Assembly: GCA_023428365.1 (NCBI GenBank)
Contig: JAEYYQ010000216.1
Span: 1-5,417 of the forward strand
DNA: 5,417 nucleotides
Source: Pseudomonadota bacterium
Lineage (GTDB): Bacteria > Pseudomonadota > Alphaproteobacteria > Rhizobiales > Hyphomicrobiaceae
Direction of reading: 5' to 3'
Shown one piece after another: positions 1 to 5,226 of this stretch. Position numbers and translations under genes: made by a program. Every line of letters starts with the position of its first letter. The first letter of the stretch is position 1. A model generated the notes under the pieces. The model was not told the origin of the DNA. It worked only from the letters and a program-made list of their open reading frames with translations, and ran no database searches.

Positions 1-1
1 G

Positions 2-123
2 GATGATGAACTGCTGCAGATCAGCTATGATTTGGGATTGAGTAGCCACTCCTGTGGTTGGGTGTCCGACATCTTCGGACATTCGGCTAGGAGGTGTGAT
101 CGCCGGACAGCGCAAAGGAGTAG
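2..123 (+). pseudogene. Probable decayed C-terminal end of an AraC-family regulator (partial, left edge)
   Basis: The frame starting at base 2 reads DDELLQISYDLGLSSHS, then CGWVSDIFGHSARRCDR. This resembles the second helix-turn-helix of AraC/XylS regulators, whose usual pattern is I-A-x-x-L-G-F-S-x-x-S-x-F-x-x-x-F-x-x-x-F-G-x-(T/S)-P-x-x-x-R. The I, LG, S, S, FG, S and final R fall in order. However, the stretch between the serine and FG is two residues too short, and both conserved phenylalanines in it are missing. After about base 90 the frame runs into arginine- and serine-rich sequence unlike the family, and stops only at 275-277. A shift to the neighbouring frame at about 91 gives a tail typical of such proteins but with an in-frame TGA at 97-99, before TAG at 121-123. 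These defects suggest a degraded gene end. The rest lies off the left edge. Chance resemblance cannot be excluded over so short a stretch. Confidence 0.4.
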
Positions 124-360
124 GTCAGGTCGGATTACCAAGCCGCCCGTTGAAGATGGGTATACGGGTGGGCAAATCGATAATATCATGAAAAATCACT
201 TGATATCAGTACGGATTGGCGGAAACCCTCTCCACCACCGCTTTCCTACGCACTCCCAATGCTCCCCAAGATATTGATTTGGCCTTCGCTTTGGCGGGGC
301 TGAAGATCACCGAGGTGAAGACCGTCTGTCGGGGAATAAGGTCCGGCCGTCCCCGCTCGA
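124..360. other. Non-coding stretch, no convincing gene
   Basis: This stretch lies between the AraC-like remnant and the stop codon of the efflux transporter. Short open frames cross it, but their predicted proteins match no family I recognise, and they have no good ribosome binding site. Bases 181-210 are clearly AT-rich and contain the short palindrome TGATATCA at 201-208. A small inverted repeat, TCACC-GA-GGTGA, sits at 307-318. The stretch probably holds the 3' flank of the efflux operon plus decayed sequence. Confidence 0.5.
330..355 (-). terminator. Possible weak terminator hairpin after emrB
   Basis: CGGGGA at 330-335 pairs perfectly with TCCCCG at 350-355, giving a GC-rich 6-bp stem with a 14-base loop that itself contains CGGCCG. 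On the minus strand it begins five bases after the TAG stop of the transporter, the right place for an operon terminator. No T-run follows it, so it does not meet the usual rule for an intrinsic terminator. It could instead be a 3'-end-stabilising stem-loop or coincidence. Confidence 0.25.
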
Positions 361-1959
361 CTAATGCGCGTCCGCTGGCGGTGCGGCCTTGGGCTTGCGC
401 ATGAACAGCGCGAACACGGCCATGGCGGTAAACATGAGCGTCAGGATCAGGAACACGTCGGCGAAGGACATGACCAGCGCCTGGCGTCTGACCATCATCG
501 CCAACTGCTTTACGGCCGCCAGATCGGCATCAGGCATATGTGCCGACAACTGCGCGGTCATGTTGGCCAGAGTGTCTTCTGCCACCGCCCGCCCCCAGGC
601 GACGCTTTCATGCAAACGCGCCAAGTGCAGATCGAGCCGGTTGTTGAGCACGGTATTGATCACCGCCAAGCCGACTGCACCCCCGAGGTTGCGCATGAGA
701 TTGTACAACCCTGCGGCGTTCTTCAGTTGATCCGGCGGCAGTGTGCCGAGCGCCAGATTGTTGATCGGCACCATGCAAAGCATCAATGAGCAGCCACGCA
801 GGATCTGCGGGATGAGCAACTCGTAGAAATCCCAATCAACGGTGATGCCGGAGGCGATGTAGGTGCCGAGGGCAAACCCAAGCGTTCCCACGAGCAGCAT
901 GCTGCGAGGGTCCATGGTCTGCGACAGGCGTCCCGCGATGGGGGCGGTGAGGAACATCGCCAGACCGGTTACGAACATCGTCTCGCCGATCATCAGTGCA
1001 TCGTAGCCGCGTACTTGGGACAGGTAGACGGGATAGAGATACGTCAGACCGTAGAGTCCGATACCCATGACGAAACTGAAGACGGAGCCAAAGGCAAAGT
1101 TCAAATTCTTGAACGCGCGCAATTCGACGACAGGCTGAGGTGCGGTGAACGCGCGCCAAAAGAAAACCAGGGCGCCTGCAACCGAGAGGACCGTGAAGAT
1201 CGTAATCGCGGTGTCATCGAACCAATCATTGCGCGGGCCTTCTTCGAGGGCATACTCCAGAGATCCGAGGAAGAGCGCCATGGCTCCGAAGCCGATGAAA
1301 TCGAAGCGCTTGAGCAGCGAGTGATCGGGCTTGTCAAAATCGACGAGAAAGTAGACGGCAACGGCCACGCCGATGCCCGGGATGACATTGACCAGGAACA
1401 GCCAGTGCCAGGAAAACGCATCGCTCAAATAGCCGCCGATTGTCGGGCCGATCGTCGGCGCCAAGGTCGCAACGAGGCCGATCATCGGTGAAACGACACT
1501 ACGCTTCGAGGCCGGAAACAGCGAAAAGGCGACAGCAAACACGCTCGGGATCATGCCGCCGCCGATAAACCCCTGCAGCGCACGGAAGATGATCATTTCG
1601 TCGATCCACGTTGCAGTCGCGCACAACAGGCTGGCAATCGTGAACCCGACGGCCGAGCTGAAAAACAGGACGCGCGTCGATAGCGCCCGGGCCAGAAAAC
1701 CCGACAGCGGAATCATGATGACTTCCGCGATCAGATAGGACGTCTGCACCCAGGGAATTTCATCGGCGCTGGCGGACAGTCCAGCCTGGATTTCAGCAAG
1801 CGATGCCGAAACGATCTGAATATCCAGGATCGCCATGAACATGCCGAACACCATCGCCAGGAAGCCAGCGAGCTGGCGGCCGGTGACGCCCGCCCACGGA
1901 ATGATCCTCGGATCAGCCGCGGTCGGCGTTTTTCCATCGATCGGAATGGCGTTGGACAT
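361..1959 (-). CDS. emrB: DHA2-family (EmrB/QacA) multidrug MFS efflux transporter
   Basis: This is an inner-membrane drug:proton antiporter of the 14-helix DHA2 family, 532 residues, the usual length for EmrB. About fourteen hydrophobic segments can be picked out between residues 30 and 520. The first contains Asp46 in AILDIQIVSASL, the acidic residue conserved in helix 1 of this family. WVQTSYLIAEVIMIPLSGFL (70-89) is the helix 2 signature. FRALQGF (125-131) fits antiporter motif B with Arg126. APTIGPTIGGYL (167-178) is motif C, typical of exporters. LMRNLGGAVGLAV (421-433) is the typical helix 13 element, followed by the large extracytoplasmic loop before the last helix. The ATG lies 20 bases after the emrA stop with no strong Shine-Dalgarno, so it is probably translated after and together with emrA. 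By analogy with EmrAB-TolC it should export hydrophobic toxic compounds. The substrate cannot be told from sequence. Confidence 0.95.
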   Translation of the reverse strand: MSNAIPIDGKTPTAADPRIIPWAGVTGRQLAGFLAMVFGMFMAILDIQIVSASLAEIQAGLSASADEIPWVQTSYLIAEVIMIPLSGFLARALSTRVLFFSSAVGFTIASLLCATATWIDEMIIFRALQGFIGGGMIPSVFAVAFSLFPASKRSVVSPMIGLVATLAPTIGPTIGGYLSDAFSWHWLFLVNVIPGIGVAVAVYFLVDFDKPDHSLLKRFDFIGFGAMALFLGSLEYALEEGPRNDWFDDTAITIFTVLSVAGALVFFWRAFTAPQPVVELRAFKNLNFAFGSVFSFVMGIGLYGLTYLYPVYLSQVRGYDALMIGETMFVTGLAMFLTAPIAGRLSQTMDPRSMLLVGTLGFALGTYIASGITVDWDFYELLIPQILRGCSLMLCMVPINNLALGTLPPDQLKNAAGLYNLMRNLGGAVGLAVINTVLNNRLDLHLARLHESVAWGRAVAEDTLANMTAQLSAHMPDADLAAVKQLAMMVRRQALVMSFADVFLILTLMFTAMAVFALFMRKPKAAPPADAH

Positions 1960-1979
1960 GGCGATTATGCCGTTTGACG

Positions 1980-3239
1980 CTACTGACGAGACGCCGACGA
2001 CCCGAGCTCAGCGTGTTGAGTGGCGCTTGGTGCAGTGCGCGTGTCGATTTGAATAACGACCGACAGGCCGGGCCGGAGTTTGCCGTTGGCCTTATCGGTG
2101 GGAACCACGATCCTGACGGGCACGCGCTGAACGATCTTGGTGAAGTTGCCCGTTGCATTTTCGGGGGGCAGCAAGGAGAACTGTGATCCGGAAGCGGGCG
2201 CGATGCTCTCTACGGTTCCTTCGATGGCCTCTCCATCGAGTGCGTCGACCCAGACGGTTACCTTCTCACCGACCGCGACGTGGGCGAGTTGCGTCTCCTT
2301 GAGGTTGGCATCGACATAGACCTTGTCGAGCGGCACCACGGCTGCGAGCCGTTTGCCCTGCGAGACATAATCTCCGACCTGAACATTCCTGTTGCCGACC
2401 ACCCCATTGAAGGGCGCGCGGATCACGGTGAAGGACAGATCGCGTTCTGCCTTGGCAACGCTGACTTCGAGTTCCTTGGCGACCTGCTGGGCCTCCGCAC
2501 GCTGCGATTTGAGAAGGGCGACATTGGCGTCCGCGGTTTGAATCACGGCTTCGCCGGCCTTCGCTTGCGCTATGGCCGAGTCGCGGGCCGCAATCGCTGC
2601 GTCGAGTGTCGCTTTGGCTGAGAAACCGCGATCGGCCAGCGGCTTGGTACGTTCGTAGTCGGCCTCGGTTTTGACCACGCTGGCTTTGGCGGCATCGAGT
2701 TGGGCGCGCGCCTGTGCAGCTGTCGCCTGCGCGGCGAGAATCTGAGCGTCAAACGTCTTGATGACCGCATTCTGAGTGGCGAGCTTCGCCTGCGACTGTT
2801 CGAGGGCGAGGCGATAATCTCCATCGTCAAGGCGGACGAGAACGTCTCCTTCCTTGACGTGCTGGTTCTCGACGATCGGGACTTCGGCAACGTTGGCGGC
2901 GACCTTTGGCGAGATGATTGCCATATCGGCCCCAACGTAGGCGTCGTCGGTTGAAACCATGAAGCGGCCAACCGTGAGATAGTCGTAGCCGAACCACGCC
3001 GCCGCTGAGATCAGCAGGACTGCGATGAGGCCGAACGCGAGCTTCTTTCCCGAGCGTCGGGGCGGGCGTTCGCTCATTTGGTCGGTGGCGCCGGTGTCCG
3101 GCTGCCGCTGTTGCTCCTGGGCGGGGGCGAAGCCCGTGACCGGATGTGAAGAGGCTTTTGCACCACTTTCCGGCGGTGTGGGCTCGGCGGGAAGGCGTTC
3201 CGAGGCAGCCTTCATGTAAACGGGAGTTGCGGCGTTCAT
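1980..3239 (-). CDS. emrA: EmrA/HlyD-type membrane fusion (periplasmic adaptor) protein
   Basis: This is the periplasmic adaptor that links the inner-membrane transporter to an outer-membrane channel; 419 residues. Residues 1-64 are a proline-, glutamine- and charge-rich cytoplasmic leader, longer than in E. coli EmrA. One membrane helix spans about 66-83. The first lipoyl half-motif follows at about 106-139 (ISPKVAANVAEVPI, then KEGDVLVRLDD). An alanine/glutamine/lysine-rich coiled-coil hairpin covers about 144-270. The second lipoyl half follows (IRAPFNGVVGNRNVQVGDYV, 273-292), then a beta-barrel. SGSQFSLLPPENATGNFTK (350-368) is a strong EmrA hallmark. The ATG is preceded by AAGGA (3247-3251) at a 7-base spacing, which supports this start. 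It is first in the operon, 20 bases before the transporter. No TolC-like gene is in the window, so the outer-membrane partner must be encoded elsewhere. Confidence 0.95.
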   Translation of the reverse strand: MNAATPVYMKAASERLPAEPTPPESGAKASSHPVTGFAPAQEQQRQPDTGATDQMSERPPRRSGKKLAFGLIAVLLISAAAWFGYDYLTVGRFMVSTDDAYVGADMAIISPKVAANVAEVPIVENQHVKEGDVLVRLDDGDYRLALEQSQAKLATQNAVIKTFDAQILAAQATAAQARAQLDAAKASVVKTEADYERTKPLADRGFSAKATLDAAIAARDSAIAQAKAGEAVIQTADANVALLKSQRAEAQQVAKELEVSVAKAERDLSFTVIRAPFNGVVGNRNVQVGDYVSQGKRLAAVVPLDKVYVDANLKETQLAHVAVGEKVTVWVDALDGEAIEGTVESIAPASGSQFSLLPPENATGNFTKIVQRVPVRIVVPTDKANGKLRPGLSVVIQIDTRTAPSATQHAELGSSASRQ

Positions 3240-3246
3240 TGCGGGA

Positions 3247-3251
3247 TCCTT
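3247..3251 (-). promoter_or_regulatory. Ribosome binding site of emrA
   Basis: On the minus strand AAGGA lies seven bases before the ATG of emrA, a good match and spacing. It decides this start over internal methionines at residues 9 and 55. Confidence 0.75.
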
Positions 3252-3253
3252 GG

Positions 3254-3270
3254 CCTACGGGCTCCGTAGG
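3254..3270 (-). promoter_or_regulatory. Perfect inverted repeat next to the emrA ribosome binding site
   Basis: CCTACGG-GCT-CCGTAGG is a perfect 7-bp inverted repeat with a 3-base spacer. In the emrA mRNA it would form a tight hairpin whose 3' foot ends two bases before the AAGGA Shine-Dalgarno. As DNA it could be a further protein-binding site; as RNA it could affect ribosome access or message stability. Its symmetry is seen directly; either role is inference. Confidence 0.45.
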
Positions 3271-3291
3271 ACTGTCGCCTGTATGATTGCT

Positions 3292-3305
3292 AAACCAGTC
3301 GGTTT
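3292..3305. promoter_or_regulatory. Probable TetR-type operator, site 1
   Basis: AAACC-AGTC-GGTTT is a perfect inverted repeat with 5-bp arms, in the divergent region between emrA and the TetR gene. AAACC/GGTTT arms around a short centre resemble operators bound by many TetR/AcrR-type repressors. It lies just downstream of the candidate emrA transcription start, where a bound repressor would block transcription. Binding by the neighbouring regulator is inference. Confidence 0.6.
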
Positions 3306-3313
3306 GATTGAGG

Positions 3314-3344
3314 TTGACATAGAGCGTCCAGACGACGACATCAA
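3314..3344 (+). promoter_or_regulatory. Candidate promoter of the TetR gene
   Basis: TTGACA at 3314-3319 is a perfect sigma-70 -35 hexamer. The -10 is poor: the nearest candidates are GACATC (3337-3342, spacing 17) and CATCAA (3339-3344, spacing 19). Weak -10 elements are common in alphaproteobacteria. It would give a leader of roughly 80 bases that includes operator site 2. Confidence 0.4.
3316..3344 (-). promoter_or_regulatory. Candidate promoter of the emrAB operon
   Basis: On the minus strand, TTGATG (3339-3344) and TATGTC (3316-3321) are 17 bases apart, a reasonable sigma-70 promoter. The start would lie near 3309, just before operator site 1. The promoter overlaps the candidate promoter on the other strand almost completely. 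Confidence 0.4.
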
Positions 3345-3349
3345 TAGAG

Positions 3350-3361
3350 AACTGAACGGTT
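3350..3361. promoter_or_regulatory. Possible second, imperfect operator
   Basis: AACTGAACGGTT, with outer arms AAC/GTT, shares its right half CGGTTTG (3357-3363) with site 1 (3300-3306). The two 15-base windows agree at 10 positions, and the centres are 57 bases apart. It lies close to the expected start of the TetR transcript, which fits autorepression. The left arm is weak, so it may be a half-site only. Confidence 0.4.
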
Positions 3362-3417
3362 TGGTTTTATTAATTTGCGGTTCGATGCCGCAGTGCAGCA
3401 TTGGCAATTCGAGAAGT

Positions 3418-3423
3418 GGAGGA
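3418..3423 (+). promoter_or_regulatory. Ribosome binding site of the TetR gene
   Basis: GGAGGA lies seven bases before the ATG at 3431. This strong site decides the start in favour of 3431 over the in-frame TTG at 3401, which has no comparable site upstream. Confidence 0.85.
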
Positions 3424-3430
3424 CGCCACG

Positions 3431-4129
3431 ATGGCATCTCCTGAAAAGTCCGAAGATCTCTGCTTGGGGGCAAAACGTGGCGGCCGCCCTGCCGCCGGGA
3501 CGGACCCAGTTAAGCGCCAGCAGATTCTCGAAGGCGCAGGCCGGGTGTTCTCAACACTCGGATTTGATGCGGCCAGCATGAACGACGTTGCACGTGAGGC
3601 GCGGGTCTCGAAGGCGACGCTTTATGTGTATTACGAGGATAAAGAGCATCTCTTCGCGGCGATTTGCGCGGAGCGGCGGGATCGAAATATCTCAGAGCTC
3701 ATCGGACAGCTGGACGTCTCGAAGCCGTTGGCGGAAACGATGCAGGCCTTTGGTGAATCGATGCTTCAGCGCCTTTCGGATCCAGCGGTCATCGCGGCGC
3801 ATCGCATTGTGATTGGTGTTGCCGAACGCATGCCCGATGTCGGGCGCGAGTTTTATGAAGCTGGCCCGCAGCGTATACGCTGGGCTTTCAAGGAGTATCT
3901 CGACCACCATGTGCAGGCCGGAACGCTCGATATCGAGGACCGGTATCTGGCCGCTGTGCAATTCCTCGAACTCGCCCAGGCCAAGATCTTTCGCGCGATG
4001 TTGTTTGGCGTGAATGGCAGCCCGTCCACGGATGAGATCAGGAAGGTCGTTGCGTCGGCGGTAAAAGTGTTTTTAGCCGCATATGGACCACGTTGCGGGC
4101 AGCCTGATGGTTCCCATATCGATGTGTGA
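3431..4129 (+). CDS. TetR/AcrR-family repressor with AefR-like C-terminal domain
   Basis: This is a ligand-responsive DNA-binding repressor, 232 residues from the ATG with the strong GGAGGA site. The N-terminal TetR domain covers about 28-75: KRQQILEGAGRVFSTLGFD is helix 1 and the turn, and MNDVAREARVSKATLYVYYE (50-69) is the helix-turn-helix with the usual ATLY-YY recognition pattern. The C-terminal half (RIVIGVAERMPDVGREFYEAG, 125-145, then RIRWAFKEYL) resembles the AefR-like TetR C-terminal domain, which forms the dimer and ligand pocket. A basic stretch, KRGGRPAAG, precedes the DNA-binding domain, as is common in this group. The gene is transcribed away from emrAB, with a 191-base gap between start codons that holds operator-like repeats. 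The usual reading is that it represses emrAB and itself until an effector binds. The effector cannot be inferred. In-frame TTG at 3401 would add ten residues but is less likely. Confidence 0.93.
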   Translation: MASPEKSEDLCLGAKRGGRPAAGTDPVKRQQILEGAGRVFSTLGFDAASMNDVAREARVSKATLYVYYEDKEHLFAAICAERRDRNISELIGQLDVSKPLAETMQAFGESMLQRLSDPAVIAAHRIVIGVAERMPDVGREFYEAGPQRIRWAFKEYLDHHVQAGTLDIEDRYLAAVQFLELAQAKIFRAMLFGVNGSPSTDEIRKVVASAVKVFLAAYGPRCGQPDGSHIDV

Positions 4130-4131
4130 TG

Positions 4132-4148
4132 GGCCTGTTAAGCAGTCC
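4132..4148. terminator. Weak imperfect hairpin between convergent genes
   Basis: The 27-base gap between the TetR and LysR stop codons contains GGCCTG-TTAAG-CAGTCC, a 6-bp stem with one mismatch and no T-run on either side. It might help end transcription in both directions but is too weak to call firmly. I see no better terminator here. Confidence 0.15.
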
Positions 4149-4156
4149 GCCGTTGG

Positions 4157-5089
4157 CTAGTGGCGCTTTCCGTGCACGCGGGGCAATTCTGAAAACGCTG
4201 CGCTTATTTGCTTTCGAAACCAGATTTGGGGCGCCGATCGGCTGTGGCGGCGATGCCAGTAGAGCGTCCACACGATTGGCGGCACGGTGAAGGGCACCTT
4301 GCGCATGACGAGATCATGCGTCTCGGCAAACATGATGGCTAGGCTTTCCGCCATCACGGCCACGAGATCCGATTGCATGAGGATCGATGGCAGCACCACC
4401 CAGTGTGGCGTCGTCAGCGCAACATCCCGCTGGTGGCCCATCTTCGACAGGACATGATCGACGAAGCGTGAGTCGGTCGGGCTGATCGATACGCGCACCT
4501 GACGCAGGGACAGAAACTTCTCGAACGTCAGACGGCTGTTGGCGGCTGGATGTGATGCGTTCATCACGCAGACGAGACGATCCTCGAATAGCGGCTGTTC
4601 TTCGATCGCTCCTGGCAGTGCCAGCCCCGTGCTGACCGCCGCATCAACGGTGTCCAGTTCCAACGCTTCAATCGTCGCTTCGGGTGAAAGATGCACCGTG
4701 TCCAGGATGGCTTTGGGTGCGGCCGCGGTCATGTTGGAAATCAGTCGCGCCAGGGCCAGGGCCTCGAGCAGATCGGAAAGCCGCAGCCTGAAGCGTCGGC
4801 TCGTACGCATCGGATCAAATCCGATATCCTCCTCGAACACGTGGCCAATCAGCCGGAGGGCCTGCCGCGTTTTCTCCCCGAGATCCAACCCGCGATGTGT
4901 CGGCTCCATCCCGCGCGGCGTGCGGACCAGCAGATCATCGTCGAAGATTTCTCGCAGACGCGCGAGCGCATTGCTCATGGCAGGCTGGGACAGACCGATG
5001 CGCATGGCGGCCCGCGTCACATGGCGCTCGCTGAGCAGCGCATCGAGCGCAACCAGAAGGTTCAAATCGAGTGAGCGGAGGTTTCTCAC
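4157..5089 (-). CDS. LysR-family transcriptional regulator, NodD/NahR-like
   Basis: This is a LysR-type regulator, 310 residues, normal length. The start is GTG at 5087-5089. An in-frame TGA 14 codons upstream and the match of NLRSLDLNLLVALDALLSER to the usual beginning of the NodD/NahR/LinR group support it, although the Shine-Dalgarno is weak. The winged helix-turn-helix covers about 8-67: VTRAAMRIGLSQPAMSNALA (24-43) is the helix-turn-helix, and DDLLVRTPRGMEPT (51-64) is the wing with the typical phrase of this group. The effector-binding domain covers about 97-300, with HWVVLPSILMQSDLVAVM (229-246) and the late WHRRHSRSAPQIWFR (278-292), also typical. Relatives often sense aromatic or small organic acids. 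It is divergent from a 2-haloacid-dehalogenase-like gene across a 137-base gap, so that gene is its most likely target. It converges with the TetR gene and probably has no part in emrAB control. Confidence 0.93.
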   Translation of the reverse strand: MRNLRSLDLNLLVALDALLSERHVTRAAMRIGLSQPAMSNALARLREIFDDDLLVRTPRGMEPTHRGLDLGEKTRQALRLIGHVFEEDIGFDPMRTSRRFRLRLSDLLEALALARLISNMTAAAPKAILDTVHLSPEATIEALELDTVDAAVSTGLALPGAIEEQPLFEDRLVCVMNASHPAANSRLTFEKFLSLRQVRVSISPTDSRFVDHVLSKMGHQRDVALTTPHWVVLPSILMQSDLVAVMAESLAIMFAETHDLVMRKVPFTVPPIVWTLYWHRRHSRSAPQIWFRKQISAAFSELPRVHGKRH

Positions 5090-5109
5090 GTCATCCAGCC
5101 AATCATTCG

Positions 5110-5123
5110 CAGCATCAATGCTG
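5110..5123. promoter_or_regulatory. Candidate LysR-type binding site (inverted repeat)
   Basis: CAGCAT-CA-ATGCTG is a perfect inverted repeat with 6-bp arms and a 2-base centre. It lies 20 bases before the LysR GTG start and at the expected start of the LysR transcript. LysR proteins often repress their own gene from such a site in the divergent region while activating the opposite gene. It is short, and the assignment to this regulator is inferred from position. Confidence 0.45.
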
Positions 5124-5152
5124 ACATATCAACTATCCATTATCCTCATCAA
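5123..5152 (-). promoter_or_regulatory. Candidate promoter of the LysR gene
   Basis: On the minus strand, TTGATG (5147-5152) and TATGTC (5123-5128) are 18 bases apart. Both hexamers are identical to those proposed for emrAB. Transcription would start near 5116, inside the inverted repeat. Confidence 0.4.
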
Positions 5153-5215
5153 CCTGCCTGCTCTAATCCTTAATGTAACGGGGTGCCGTCTGGGGTGTCT
5201 CGAAGGCATGAGGAT

Positions 5216-5219
5216 GAGG
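5216..5219 (+). promoter_or_regulatory. Ribosome binding site of the dehalogenase gene
   Basis: GAGG lies seven bases before the ATG at 5227 and fixes that start. The two ATGs just upstream (5208, 5214) are in another frame. Confidence 0.6.
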
Positions 5220-5226
5220 CTGGACG

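Noticed and set aside
32..277. Possible small gene of 81 codons
   Set aside because: Its first part is better explained as the end of an AraC-like frame that is already open at base 2, and the rest resembles nothing. No ribosome binding site supports an internal start.
332..339. GGGAATAA resembling the -35 of some ECF sigma-factor promoters
   Set aside because: No matching -10 at the usual distance, and transcription would run antisense into emrB.
216..404. Possible small gene of 62 codons overlapping the end of emrB
   Set aside because: No Shine-Dalgarno and no recognisable protein; it runs antisense into the emrB 3' end.
364..789. Plus-strand open frame of 141 codons opposite emrB
   Set aside because: It is antisense to strongly conserved transporter sequence and rich in His, Arg and Gln, as expected for a shadow frame; no family recognised.
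3401..3430. Upstream TTG start for the TetR gene
   Set aside because: The ATG at 3431 has GGAGGA at the ideal distance, whereas the TTG has none; the ten extra residues do not add to the TetR domain.
5127..5150. Repeated TATC units (TATCAAC, TATCCAT, TATCCTC) suggesting direct repeats or an array
   Set aside because: The units are irregular, very short and only about three copies; they look like ordinary AT-richer promoter sequence.
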